Assembly (NCBI RefSeq): GCF_001945445.1
Contig: NZ_MSXW01000021.1
Coordinates: 1-64,000 of the forward strand
Length of the DNA: 64,000 bases
Reading direction: 5' to 3'
Origin: Pseudomonas sp. PA27(2017)
Lineage (GTDB): Bacteria; Pseudomonadota; Gammaproteobacteria; Pseudomonadales; Pseudomonadaceae
Made by a program: the position numbers and the translations under genes. A model generated the notes under the pieces. It did no database searches, had not been told where the DNA came from, and was given only the letters and a program-made list of their open reading frames with translations. Positions 48,731 through 57,604 of the stretch are shown here, piece after piece (position 1 is the first letter of the stretch; each line of letters starts with the position of its first letter).

Positions 48731-49510
48731 ATGTCCCTGCCGTTTCACCAGATCGACGCCTTCAGCGACAAGCCCTTTGCAGGCAACCCGGCGGTGGTTT
48801 ATCGCCTTGACCGTTGGCTAGACGCTGCGTTGATGCAGCAGATCGCCGCCGAGCACAACCTGGCAGAAACCGCCTTCGTGGTCAAAGAGGGCGCGGCCTG
48901 GCGTATCCGCTGGTTCACGCCGACCACCGAAGTCCCACTGTGCGGGCACGCCACCTTGGCCAGCGCCCATGCCCTGTTCGAGTGCCATGGCGAGCCGGGT
49001 GAGCGCATCAATTTCAACTACGTGAATGGCAGCCTGTCGGTGCGCCGCGAGGGCGGTCGTCTGGTGCTGGATTTCCCGTGCAATGCGCCGACGCCAATCG
49101 CCGAGCCCGACGGCCTGGCGCAAATCCTCGGGCAGACGCCCGCTGCCGTGCTCGACGCCCCACAACTGCTGGTGGTGCTCGAGTCCGAAGCGGCCGTGCG
49201 CGCCTGCAACCCCGACTTACGGGCGTTGGCGCAGCTGCCCTGGCCGGCGGTGATCGTGACCGCGAGAGGCGAGGCGGTGGATTTCGTGTCACGCAACTTC
49301 GCGCCGGCGGTGGGCATCGACGAGGATCCGGTCACCGGCTCGGCGCACTGCATCCTCACGCCGTACTGGACGCAGCAACTGGGCAAGCCGGAACTGAGCG
49401 CCTACCAGGGCGGCGTCCGGGGTGGTTTCCTGTGGTGCCGCCTGAAGGGTGAGCGGGTAGAGATCGCTGGGCAGGCCCGGGTGGTGAGCAGCGGCCAGCT
49501 ATATCTCTAA
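48731..49510 (+). CDS. PhzF-family isomerase-like protein
   Basis: 259 residues. Both halves of the diaminopimelate-epimerase-like fold: GNPAVV, the catalytic glutamate in LAETAF, CGHATLA and DEDPVTGSAHC. The family includes PhzF of phenazine synthesis, but no phenazine genes are here, so the substrate is open. Overlaps the ABC ATPase stop by four bases. Confidence 0.88.
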   Translation: MSLPFHQIDAFSDKPFAGNPAVVYRLDRWLDAALMQQIAAEHNLAETAFVVKEGAAWRIRWFTPTTEVPLCGHATLASAHALFECHGEPGERINFNYVNGSLSVRREGGRLVLDFPCNAPTPIAEPDGLAQILGQTPAAVLDAPQLLVVLESEAAVRACNPDLRALAQLPWPAVIVTARGEAVDFVSRNFAPAVGIDEDPVTGSAHCILTPYWTQQLGKPELSAYQGGVRGGFLWCRLKGERVEIAGQARVVSSGQLYL

Positions 49511-50592
49511 TCCGCCCGTTCCAGCGTCGAGGGCGCCGCCACGCTGCCTGGCGCGGCGAAGGCCACCAGGTGGTCGGCGGCGATGCGGATGCCTACCTGC
49601 TCACCGGGCTGATGATCTGCATGGCTGGGGAACAGGGCCTCGAGCTGGCTGCCGGTGGGCAATTGCAGGCGATACAGGGTGGCTGCGCCGAGAAAGCTCT
49701 TGCCGACGATCTTGGCCTTCTGCGCGCTCTCGGGGTCGTGGACGATATCGTCCGGGCGCAGCAGCACATCCACCGCACTGCCGACTGGCCATGAATAGGC
49801 GCGGTTGCCACGAATCAGGCCCAGCTCGGTTTGCACCTCATCGGGCGCAAGCAACTGGCCGCGAATGAAGTAGCCCTGGCCGATGAAGCTGGCGACGAAG
49901 GGCGTCTGCGGCTCGTGGTAGAGGTTGAACGGTGTGTCCCATTGCTCCAGGTGCCCGGCCTTGAACACGCCCACCTGGTCGCTGACGGCGAAGGCTTCTT
50001 CCTGATCGTGGGTGACCAGAATCGCGCTGGTGCCACGGGCCTTGAGAATATCGCGCACCTCATGGCTCAGGCGCCGGCGCAGCTCGCCGTCGAGGTTGGA
50101 AAACGGCTCGTCGAGTAGCAGCAATTGCGGGTTGGTAGCCAGCGCGCGGGCCAGGGCGACGCGCTGCTGTTGCCCGCCAGACAGCTCGTTCGGGTGGCGC
50201 TTGCTCAGGTGGTCGAGCTTGACCAGCTCCAGCAATTCGCGGGTCACCTGCTCGCAGTCGGGCTGCTTGCGAATGCCGAAGGACACGTTCTGCGCCACGC
50301 TCAGGTGCGGGAACAGGGCGTAATCCTGAAACACCATGCCGATACGGCGCTTCTCGGGCGCCAGGGTGAAGCCTGGGCGGGAGATGACCTCGCCGGCCAG
50401 GGCGATTTCGCCTTCGAGCACTGGCTCGAAACCAGCGATGGCGCGCAGCGTGGTGGTCTTGCCGCAGCCGGATGGGCCGAGCAGGCAACCGATTTCCCCT
50501 GCGTTGAGGTGCAGGTTCAACTGCTGCACGATGCGCTGGTCACCGTAGCCGCAACCCAGATTGCGCAGGCTCAACAGCATCGGCTGGCTCAT
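49507..50592 (-). CDS. ABC transporter ATP-binding protein, FbpC/PotA-like
   Basis: 361 residues. Walker [10 protein letters not shown] (about 39-47), signature [15 protein letters not shown], Walker B LLLLDEP, then a TOBE domain (about 280-350) as in importers of iron or polyamines. No permease or binding protein is adjacent. The ATG overlaps the argF stop, so the two genes are coupled, an arrangement I also recall in PAO1 (PA3537-PA3538). Substrate unknown. Confidence 0.9.
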   Translation of the reverse strand: MSQPMLLSLRNLGCGYGDQRIVQQLNLHLNAGEIGCLLGPSGCGKTTTLRAIAGFEPVLEGEIALAGEVISRPGFTLAPEKRRIGMVFQDYALFPHLSVAQNVSFGIRKQPDCEQVTRELLELVKLDHLSKRHPNELSGGQQQRVALARALATNPQLLLLDEPFSNLDGELRRRLSHEVRDILKARGTSAILVTHDQEEAFAVSDQVGVFKAGHLEQWDTPFNLYHEPQTPFVASFIGQGYFIRGQLLAPDEVQTELGLIRGNRAYSWPVGSAVDVLLRPDDIVHDPESAQKAKIVGKSFLGAATLYRLQLPTGSQLEALFPSHADHQPGEQVGIRIAADHLVAFAAPGSVAAPSTLERAD

Positions 50593-51509
50593 GCGTGGTG
50601 ATACGCCGGTTCGACCAGGAATTCGAGCAGCGCTTTCTGCGCATGCAGGCGGTTCTCCGCTTGATCCCAGGCGGCCGAGCGTGGATCGTCGAGCAGGTCG
50701 ACGCTGATTTCCTCGCCACGGTGCGCCGGCAGGCAATGCAGGAACAGTACGTTCTCATCGGCCGCGTCGAGCAGCGCGCGGTTCACCTGATAGGGCGCGA
50801 ACAGCTTGTGGCGCTCGGCGATTTCCTCTTCCTGGCCCATGGAGGCCCACACATCGGTAGTTACCAGGTGCGCACCGGCTACGGCCTCGCGTGGGTCGCG
50901 GAAAATCTTCACGCGCTCACCGGCCTCGGCCAGCAGGGCGGCGCTCGGCTCGTAGCCTTCCGGGCAGGCGACATGCAGAGTGAAGTCGAACTGCATGGCC
51001 GCTTCTATATAGGAGTTGCACATGTTGTTGCCGTCGCCGATCCAGGCTGCGGTCTTGCCGACGATACTGCCGCGGTGCTCGTGGAAGGTCTGCATGTCGG
51101 CCAGCAGCTGGCAGGGGTGCAGATCGTCCGACAAACCGTTGATCACCGGCACGCGGGAGTTGGCGGCGAACTCGGTCAGGGTGCTATGGGCGAAGGTGCG
51201 GATCATGATCGCATCGAGCATGCGCGACATGACGATGGCCGAATCGGCGACCGGCTCGCCACGGCCTAGCTGGGTGTCGCGCGGCGACAGAAAGATGGCC
51301 TGGCCGCCGAGCTGGATCATGCCGGCTTCGAACGATACGCGGGTACGGGTCGAGGCTTTCTCGAAGATCATGCCCAGCACGCGATTGCGCAGGGGTTCGA
51401 AGAGCACGCCGCTGTTGCGCAAGCCTTTCAGCTCCATGCCGCGTCGGATCAGGCCCACCAGTTCATCCGGTGTGCAGTCCTTCAGCGAGAGAAAGTGTCT
51501 TGCGCTCAT
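50589..51509 (-). CDS. argF: Ornithine carbamoyltransferase, anabolic
   Basis: 306 residues. It makes citrulline from ornithine and carbamoyl phosphate in arginine synthesis. Carbamoyl-phosphate site STRTR (53-57), HPCQ (131-134) and [10 protein letters not shown] are intact. The length fits the anabolic enzyme (305 in PAO1), not the catabolic ArcB. Confidence 0.96.
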   Translation of the reverse strand: MSARHFLSLKDCTPDELVGLIRRGMELKGLRNSGVLFEPLRNRVLGMIFEKASTRTRVSFEAGMIQLGGQAIFLSPRDTQLGRGEPVADSAIVMSRMLDAIMIRTFAHSTLTEFAANSRVPVINGLSDDLHPCQLLADMQTFHEHRGSIVGKTAAWIGDGNNMCNSYIEAAMQFDFTLHVACPEGYEPSAALLAEAGERVKIFRDPREAVAGAHLVTTDVWASMGQEEEIAERHKLFAPYQVNRALLDAADENVLFLHCLPAHRGEEISVDLLDDPRSAAWDQAENRLHAQKALLEFLVEPAYHHA

Positions 51510-51797
51510 CGTTAACTACCTTTTGACATACAGGGCGCAGGTTGTTTTTTCGAGGAAAAACGGGAGAACCTGCGGCTGGGGGCCGCACAGTGCGACGAAA
51601 CGGGAAGCCGCCGATCTTATAAGTAAATGACGCCTAGGCGCAAATTTGCCCGGATTGCCAGATGTGACGCGCCTTTCCGGCCTTTACGCCGGCCTGATGC
51701 ATGGCCCTGATGGCCCGCGATTCACGGCATCGAAGCTGCTGGCAGGAGGCCGCGCCGGCGCCCATGATGGGCTCTCAAGAATAAAGTGAGGCTGGCC

Positions 51798-53906
51798 ATG
51801 ACCACGACCCTCCATCACCGTGCGTGCCACCTGTGCGAAGCCATTTGTGGGCTGACGCTGGAAGTCGAGCAGGTTGCCGATGGGCCGCCCCAGGTGCGCT
51901 CGATCAAGGGCGACCGCGACGATCCGTTCAGCCGCGGCCATATCTGCCCGAAGGCCGTGGCCCTGCAGGATATCCAGAATGACCCGGACCGCCTGCGCCA
52001 GCCCATGCGCCGTAGCGGCGATCGCTGGGAAGCCATCACTTGGCAGGAGGCCTTCGAGTTCGCGGCCAGCCGCCTGGCTGCCGTGCAGGCAGCCCATGGG
52101 CAGAACGCCGTGGCGGTCTACCAGGGCAACCCTAGCGTGCACAACTACGGACTGATGACCCATAGCAACTACTTCCTGGGCCTGCTGAAAACGCGCAATC
52201 GCTACTCGGCCACGTCGGTCGATCAGTTGCCCCATCACCTGACCTGCCACCTGATGTACGGCCACGGTTTTCTGATCCCCATCCCCGACATCGACCATAC
52301 CGATTTCATGCTGATCCTGGGGGGCAACCCGTTGGCATCCAACGGCAGCCTGATGACCGTGCCGGATGTGGAGAAGCGCCTCAAGGCCATCCAGGCTCGT
52401 GGCGGCAAGCTGGTCGTGGTCGATCCGCGGCATACCGAAACCGCAGCCATCGCCGACCAGCATCTGTTCATTCGCCCTGGGCAGGATGCCGCCTTGTTGC
52501 TGGGCATGCTCAATACGCTGTTCGAGGAAAACCTCGGGCGTGTCAGTCATTTGCCAATCGCCGGGCTGGATGAGGTGCGCGGCGCGGTTGCCCCGTTCGG
52601 CGCTGACCGCATGGCCGCGCGCTGCGGTGTGCCGGCAGGAACGATCCGGCAACTGGCCCGTGACTTTGCCGCGGCCGAGCGCGCCGTTTGTTACGGGCGC
52701 ATGGGGGTTTCGACCCAGGTATTCGGCACCCTGTGCCAATGGCTGGTGCAGGTGATCAATTTGGTGACCGGCAATCTGGATCGCGAGGGCGGGGCGCTTT
52801 GCACCGAGCCGGCGGTGGACCTGGTGGGGGCAACGTCCGGCGGGCACTTCGATCGTTGGCAGAGCCGCGTATCTGGCCTGCCGGAGTACGGCGGCGAGCT
52901 GCCGGTCAGCGCCCTGGCCGAGGAAATGCTCACCGACGGTGAGGGGCAGGTGCGGGCGCTGATCACCGTGGCGGGCAACCCGGTGCTCTCCACGCCCAAC
53001 GGCCGCCAGCTGGAGCGCGGGCTCGAAGGGCTGGATTTCATGCTCAGCGTGGACCTGTACGTCAACGAAACCACTCGCTACGCCGACCTGATCCTGCCAT
53101 CCACCGCGCCGCTGGAGCACGATCACTACGACACCACCTTCAACCTGTTCGCGGTGCGCAACGTCACCCGCTTCAACTCGGCCGTGCTACCCAAACCCGA
53201 TGGCGCACTGGATGACTGGGAGATCTTCGTCGGCCTGGCGCAGGCCTTTGCCGCACAGACCGGCGCGACCCTCAAACCGACGCAGCCGCCAGCGCAGATG
53301 ATCGACTTCGGCCTGCGGATGGGGCCGTACGGCGAGTGCTCGCCGCTCAACCTGTCGCTGCAGTCGCTGTTGGATCATCCCCATGGCCTGGATATCGGCC
53401 CGCTCAAGCCCAACTTGGCGGCGCGTCTGAAAACGCCTGACGGCCAGGTGCAGATCGCGCCGGCGTTGTTGCTGGAAGACTTGCAGCGTTTCGCGGCGCA
53501 GCCGGCATTGGTCGAGGGCCAACTGTTGCTGATCGGCCGCCGTCATGTACGCAGCAACAATTCCTGGATGCACAACTATCACCGGCTGGTGAAAGGCAAG
53601 CCGCGCCATCAGTTGCTGATGAACCCCCAGGATTTGGCGCAACGCGGGCTCAGCGATGGCCAGCGGGTCAGCGTGCGTTCGCGGGTCGGCATGCTGGAGG
53701 TCGAGGTACTTGGTAGCGCCGAGATGATGCCTGGGGTGGTCAGCCTGCCCCATGGCTGGGGCCATGGTCGCCCGGGCGTGCAGATGAGCATCGCCCAGGC
53801 GACGCCAGGGGCGAGCGCCAATGACCTGACGGATGAGCGTTTGCTCGATGCGCTGTCCGGCAATGCCGCGCTCAATGGCGTTCCCGTGGAGGTGGTGGCG
53901 GCCTGA
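51798..53906 (+). CDS. Molybdopterin-dependent oxidoreductase
   Basis: 702 residues, ATG at 51798. N-terminal 4Fe-4S site: C10, C13, C17 and C50 (ACHLCEAIC, GHICPKA). Molybdopterin domains follow (MLILGGNPLASNGSL, VVVDPRHTETA) and a C-terminal dinucleotide-binding barrel with RSNNSWMHN. The segment where formate dehydrogenases and nitrate reductases have Sec or Cys reads SATSVDQLPH, with no cysteine, so the metal ligand may be Ser or Asp. It stands alone, so electron partner and substrate are unknown. Confidence 0.88.
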   Translation: MTTTLHHRACHLCEAICGLTLEVEQVADGPPQVRSIKGDRDDPFSRGHICPKAVALQDIQNDPDRLRQPMRRSGDRWEAITWQEAFEFAASRLAAVQAAHGQNAVAVYQGNPSVHNYGLMTHSNYFLGLLKTRNRYSATSVDQLPHHLTCHLMYGHGFLIPIPDIDHTDFMLILGGNPLASNGSLMTVPDVEKRLKAIQARGGKLVVVDPRHTETAAIADQHLFIRPGQDAALLLGMLNTLFEENLGRVSHLPIAGLDEVRGAVAPFGADRMAARCGVPAGTIRQLARDFAAAERAVCYGRMGVSTQVFGTLCQWLVQVINLVTGNLDREGGALCTEPAVDLVGATSGGHFDRWQSRVSGLPEYGGELPVSALAEEMLTDGEGQVRALITVAGNPVLSTPNGRQLERGLEGLDFMLSVDLYVNETTRYADLILPSTAPLEHDHYDTTFNLFAVRNVTRFNSAVLPKPDGALDDWEIFVGLAQAFAAQTGATLKPTQPPAQMIDFGLRMGPYGECSPLNLSLQSLLDHPHGLDIGPLKPNLAARLKTPDGQVQIAPALLLEDLQRFAAQPALVEGQLLLIGRRHVRSNNSWMHNYHRLVKGKPRHQLLMNPQDLAQRGLSDGQRVSVRSRVGMLEVEVLGSAEMMPGVVSLPHGWGHGRPGVQMSIAQATPGASANDLTDERLLDALSGNAALNGVPVEVVAA

Positions 53907-54017
53907 TCGCAGGGCACGATGCGCGTGCAGCATGGCTGAGCATTGCGCTCGGCTTTTGGTTACAATGCGCGCACCGTATCGACTCACGAGTCGGATAGTC
54001 CAGTTCTGAGGTGCCTA

Positions 54018-54344
54018 ATGGATATCATCGAAACCATCAAAGAGCAGATCGCCAACAACACCGTTCTGCTGTACATGAAAGGCTCGCCGAATGCGCCGCA
54101 GTGCGGTTTCTCCGCTCGCGCCTCCCAGGCGCTGATGGGCTGCGGCGAGAAGTTCGCCTACGTCGACATCCTGCAGAACCCGGAAATCCGCGCCAACCTG
54201 CCCAAGTACGCCAACTGGCCGACTTTCCCGCAACTGTGGGTAGCCGGTGAGCTGGTCGGCGGCAGCGACATTCTGCTGGAAATGTACGAAAAGGGTGAGT
54301 TGCAGACCCTGATCAAGGATGCCGTGCAGAAAGCCGGCGCCTGA
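54018..54344 (+). CDS. grxD: Monothiol glutaredoxin GrxD
   Basis: 108 residues. CGFS active site at 29-32, K21 and the glutathione-binding WPTFPQ. It carries Fe-S clusters for delivery to other proteins. GAGGTGCCTA precedes the ATG at 54018; a clear terminator follows. Confidence 0.97.
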   Translation: MDIIETIKEQIANNTVLLYMKGSPNAPQCGFSARASQALMGCGEKFAYVDILQNPEIRANLPKYANWPTFPQLWVAGELVGGSDILLEMYEKGELQTLIKDAVQKAGA

Positions 54345-54362
54345 TCGACTGACGAACGAGAG

Positions 54363-54393
54363 TCCGCAGCCAGCGATGGCTGCGGATTTTTTT
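54363..54393 (+). terminator. Terminator of grxD
   Basis: TCCGCAGCCA (54363-54372), loop GCGA, TGGCTGCGGA (54377-54386), then T7. Confidence 0.95.
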
Positions 54394-54447
54394 CGTCTGC
54401 TAAAAAGAAGCGCTGGCCGTTGCCGCGGTTGTCTGCAGGATTTTCCT

Positions 54448-54509
54448 GGGTATCGCTTCGCTCAACGCCAGGCCACGGGGGTAGCCCGTGGTTGAGCGAA
54501 GCGATACCC
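54448..54509. repeat. Long REP-type inverted repeat
   Basis: GGGTATCGCTTCGCTCAAC (54448-54466) and its exact reverse complement (54491-54509) form a 19-bp stem. The 24-base loop contains a second CCACGGG/CCCGTGG pair that extends the fold. Similar GGGTATCGC...GCTCAAC elements are scattered in the P. mendocina/stutzeri lineages, as I recall. Confidence 0.85.
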
Positions 54510-54552
54510 GGGGCGGTCGTGCGGATATTTCAGGTGCGAGAGGCTCGGTGAG

Positions 54553-55245
54553 CTACTCCGCCTGCACATCCAGCACGCGAATACAGCCCGGCTGCGGGTA
54601 ATGCCAGTGCACATCCACGTCCCACAAACGTACCCCGTAGCGGCGTTCCGGCGCAGGCTGCTGATAAGCCGGGCGCGGGTCCTGGGCCAGGCACTGTTCG
54701 ATCAATTCCACCAGCGGCTCGCCCAGGCGCTGGGCGTGGTGTCGGGCGCTGGCCAGGGCGTCGTCCTGCCAGTGCACGGCAATCTGCGGCGGGGCATCGG
54801 TGGCGATCTGGTTATAGGCGCCAGGCACACCGTCGGCGTAAGGCACGTAGGGTTTGATGTCGAGCACCGGGGTGCCATCGAGCAGGTCGATGCCTGACAG
54901 CCACAGACGATCCTTGTCGACCTTGTCCACCTTCACCACCGATTGGCCGATGCCGTTGGGGCGGTGGGTCGCCCGGGTGGCGAACACGCCGATGGCGCGA
55001 TTGCCGCCGAGGCGCGGCGGGCGCACTTTCAGGCGTGGCTTGTCTTCCAGCGCCTGGTGAAACAGGAACAGCAGCCACACATGGCTGACCTGCTCCAGGC
55101 CCTGAACGGCGTCGCCGCTGTCGAATGGCGGGCACAGCTCCAGCACGCCACGGGCAGCGGGCGCCAGTTGTGGCTGGCGGGGGATGGCGAACTTCTCCTT
55201 GAAACAGGAGCGCACGTAGCCAATGGGCGAAACCTGATGGTTCAT
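54553..55245 (-). CDS. trmO: tRNA t6A37 methyltransferase TrmO (TsaA family)
   Basis: 230 residues. It N6-methylates t6A37 in tRNA-Thr using SAM. Family motifs: IGYVRSCFKEKFAIPRQP near the N-terminus, FATRATHRPNGIGQSVVK and LDGTPVLDIKPYVPYADG. It sits in a tail-to-tail arrangement with the REP element. Confidence 0.92.
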   Translation of the reverse strand: MNHQVSPIGYVRSCFKEKFAIPRQPQLAPAARGVLELCPPFDSGDAVQGLEQVSHVWLLFLFHQALEDKPRLKVRPPRLGGNRAIGVFATRATHRPNGIGQSVVKVDKVDKDRLWLSGIDLLDGTPVLDIKPYVPYADGVPGAYNQIATDAPPQIAVHWQDDALASARHHAQRLGEPLVELIEQCLAQDPRPAYQQPAPERRYGVRLWDVDVHWHYPQPGCIRVLDVQAE

Positions 55246-55250
55246 GCTGC

Positions 55251-55712
55251 TCAGCCGCGCAGGCGCTGGGTCAGGCCCTTGAGGAAGTTGCGCAGGAACT
55301 GATCGCCGCAGGGGCGGTAGTTGCTGGTGCCGGCCTTGCGGAACAGCGCGCTCATTTCCGGCTTCGACACCACGAAATCGACGCTGCGCATGATGGCGTG
55401 GATGTCGTCTTCCTTCAGCTCGAAGGCCACGCGCAGTTTCTTCAGCACCTGATTGTTGCTCACCGGCAACTCCAGGGCGGGCGCCGCGCGGCTATCGTCC
55501 TTGCCGCGCTTGAAGTACACCAGGCCATCGAGAGCATGGGCCAGCAGTTCATCGCTGCATGGCTGGAAGCCTTGCTCGTCGTCCTTTTTCAGCACGGCGG
55601 CGATCTGCTCCTCGCTCACCGCGTAGCCGCCGAGCTCGACGATCTCGGCCAGTTGTTCGTCGCTGATGTCGAGCATGTAGCGCAGGCTGCGCAATACATC
55701 GTTGTTGATCAT
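55251..55712 (-). CDS. DUF1456 (YehS-like) protein
   Basis: 153 residues with two similar halves: NNDVLRSLRYMLDISDEQL and NNQVLKKLRVAFELKEDDI. This duplicated helical unit defines DUF1456/YehS. Function unknown. The start at 55712 is the ATG before the first unit. It ends five bases before trmO. Confidence 0.88.
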   Translation of the reverse strand: MINNDVLRSLRYMLDISDEQLAEIVELGGYAVSEEQIAAVLKKDDEQGFQPCSDELLAHALDGLVYFKRGKDDSRAAPALELPVSNNQVLKKLRVAFELKEDDIHAIMRSVDFVVSKPEMSALFRKAGTSNYRPCGDQFLRNFLKGLTQRLRG

Positions 55713-55773
55713 GGGTATTCCTGATGACGGGCGCGCCAGCCTGGCGCAACCCTGTGAAAGGGAGGGGCGTGGC

Positions 55774-56484
55774 TCAGAAACGTTCCTTGGCGCCCAGGTA
55801 GCGCCATTGACCTGCTGGAACCTTGCCCATGGGCACGCCGCCGATGCGGATGCGCTTGAGGCCCAGCACCTTGAGGCCGACGCTGTTGCACATGAACACC
55901 AATTGGCCGGGCAGCGGGTTCTTGAGGGCGAAGCGCAGGCGGGTTTCGTTTTGCCAGCTGACCTTGCAGGGCGCCAGGGGAGTGCCGTTGAACACCAGGC
56001 CATGGTTGAGGCGCTTGAGGTCGCGTTCCGACAGCTCGCCGCTGACCTCTACCACGTACTCCTGCTCGAGCTTGGCCAGGTCCTCGCGCAGCTTGCGCTC
56101 GGTGCGCCAGTCCTGTGTAAGCACGTGCAGGCCGTCGGCGCCCGCCTGCAGGGGGATGCAGGGCGTCAGGCGGTCAAAGTGTCCTTTGAGGGTACGTTGC
56201 TCGGCGCGATCATCCGGCCAGCGGCTGTCCGGGCCGATCTCCTCGGCGGCGCGTTCGGGAAAGCGTCCGCTGGGAATGTGCAGCAGCAGGGTAACCGGCA
56301 GCAGTGGCTCGGCAACGGCATCTGGCAGCAGGGCGACGGTTTCGTCGGTGACCTTGCGCTGCGGTTCGTCAACGACCACACCGTCAACCGTGACCCAGCC
56401 GCCCTCGATGTACAGTTCAGCCTCGCGGCGCGAGCAGCCGGTGAGTTCGATCAGGCGTTTGGAGAGGCGAAGGGGAGCGGTCAT
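55774..56484 (-). CDS. S4-domain RsuA/RluF-type pseudouridine synthase homologue, catalytic Asp missing
   Basis: 236 residues. An N-terminal S4 RNA-binding domain (about 1-60, RLSKRLIELTGCSRREAELY) precedes the pseudouridine-synthase-like fold ending IGGVPMGKVPAGQWRYLG. In active enzymes the motif is GRLDxxxxGLLLLT; the aligned stretch here is IPLQAGADGLHVLT, so the essential Asp is Gln, and the later RQIRRM motif is GQLVFM. It may bind rRNA without modifying it. This assessment is by eye. Confidence 0.82.
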   Translation of the reverse strand: MTAPLRLSKRLIELTGCSRREAELYIEGGWVTVDGVVVDEPQRKVTDETVALLPDAVAEPLLPVTLLLHIPSGRFPERAAEEIGPDSRWPDDRAEQRTLKGHFDRLTPCIPLQAGADGLHVLTQDWRTERKLREDLAKLEQEYVVEVSGELSERDLKRLNHGLVFNGTPLAPCKVSWQNETRLRFALKNPLPGQLVFMCNSVGLKVLGLKRIRIGGVPMGKVPAGQWRYLGAKERF

Positions 56485-56550
56485 GGCAGAGCATCGTCAG
56501 CGAAGTGATGCCCATTGTACCGTTGCGCGCAGGCTCATGCGCGCTGCATG

Positions 56551-56576
56551 AAAAAAGCCGGGCAGGGCGCCCGGCT
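56551..56576 (-). terminator. Terminator of the 28-residue peptide gene
   Basis: AGCCGGGC (56556-56563) pairs with GCCCGGCT (56569-56576); A6 at 56551-56556 gives the U tract on the minus strand. It lies 15 bases after the stop. Confidence 0.9.
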
Positions 56577-56591
56577 TGCAGATGACGGTGA

Positions 56592-56678
56592 TCAGAAGAT
56601 CAGTGAGAAGATACCGATCACGACCAGCAGGCCGATCAGGAAGATGATGCCGATGGTGCTGCCCAGAAACTTCAGCAT
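56592..56678 (-). CDS. 28-residue hydrophobic membrane peptide
   Basis: MLKFLGSTIGIIFLIGLLVV is followed by IGIFSLIF: one hydrophobic helix with a single lysine near the N-terminus. AGGAG lies seven bases before the ATG and a strong terminator follows, so it has the layout of a monocistronic gene. Role unknown; small one-span peptides often act in membrane stress or complex assembly. Sequence on the minus strand 45-70 bases upstream has GAACGT-N17-TCCCA, a weak match to AlgU promoters. Confidence 0.7.
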   Translation of the reverse strand: MLKFLGSTIGIIFLIGLLVVIGIFSLIF

Positions 56679-56815
56679 GGTGCGACTCCTGTTTAGTCCG
56701 TTCAGTATTGGGACTGGAGCGCGCCGGGCAACGTTCAGGATAAATGTCCTCTGCTCGCACAGATGTACGAAAACGTAGGCGAGGCAGTCAGCGCAATACC
56801 GATGGCGGCCCCGCG

Positions 56816-56872
56816 AAAGCAGGCTAAAAAGCGGAGTGTACGAGCTGTACATGAGCATTTTTAGCCTGCTTT
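56816..56872. repeat. Inverted repeat element upstream of the bra genes' end
   Basis: AAAGCAGGCTAAAAA (56816-56830) and its exact reverse complement (56858-56872), with an inner TGTAC/GTACA pair. Elements of the same pattern (GCAGGCT...GCGGAGT...GAGCATTTTT) recur in Pseudomonas genomes. May serve as the terminator of braG. Confidence 0.75.
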
Positions 56873-56902
56873 CAACGCAGCGATGGCAACGTAGGTAGTT
56901 TT

Positions 56903-57604
56903 CTAGCCGCCCAGGTAGGCGTCACGCACCTTCGGATCATTCAGCAGATCGTGCCCACTGCCCTGCATGACGATCCGCCCGTTCTCCAGCACGTAGCCAC
57001 GGTCGGCGAGCTTGAGCGCCTGGTTGGCGTTCTGCTCGACCAGAAACACCGTCACTCCGTCCTTGCGCAGTTGCTCGATGATGTCGAAGATCTGCTGGAT
57101 GATGATCGGCGCCAGGCCCAGCGAGGGCTCGTCGAGCAGCAGCAGCTTGGGTTTGCTCATCAGCGCACGGCCGATGGCGAGCATCTGCTGCTCGCCGCCG
57201 GACATGGTGCCGGCGCGCTGCACCAGGCGTTCCTTCAGGCGCGGGAACAAGTGCAGCACCTTGTCCAGTTGCTCCTGATTGTCCGCCTTGTTGCCGAAGA
57301 AGCCGCCCATGGCGAGGTTTTCCTCGACGGTCAGGCGGGCGAACACGCGGCGGCCTTCCGGCACCACGGCGATGCTCTTGCGCATGATCTGCGGGGTTTC
57401 CATGCCGACCAGCTCTTCACCCTGGTAACGGATGCTGCCGCTGGTGGCCTGTGGCGTGCCGCACAGGGTCATCAGCAGGGTGGATTTGCCGGCGCCGTTG
57501 GCACCGATCAGGGTGACGATCTCGCCCTGGCGCACTTCCACGCTGACACCGTGCAGCGCCTGGATCTTGCCGTAGAAGGTGGAAACGTTGTCGAAATACA
57601 GCAT
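56903..57604 (-). CDS. braG: Branched-chain amino acid ABC transporter ATPase BraG (LivF)
   Basis: 233 residues. Walker A GANGAGKST (34-42), signature MSGGEQQML, Walker B LLLLDEP. Second ATPase of the Leu/Ile/Val high-affinity importer. Last gene of braCDEFG; start overlaps braF by one base. Confidence 0.96.
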   Translation of the reverse strand: MLYFDNVSTFYGKIQALHGVSVEVRQGEIVTLIGANGAGKSTLLMTLCGTPQATSGSIRYQGEELVGMETPQIMRKSIAVVPEGRRVFARLTVEENLAMGGFFGNKADNQEQLDKVLHLFPRLKERLVQRAGTMSGGEQQMLAIGRALMSKPKLLLLDEPSLGLAPIIIQQIFDIIEQLRKDGVTVFLVEQNANQALKLADRGYVLENGRIVMQGSGHDLLNDPKVRDAYLGG

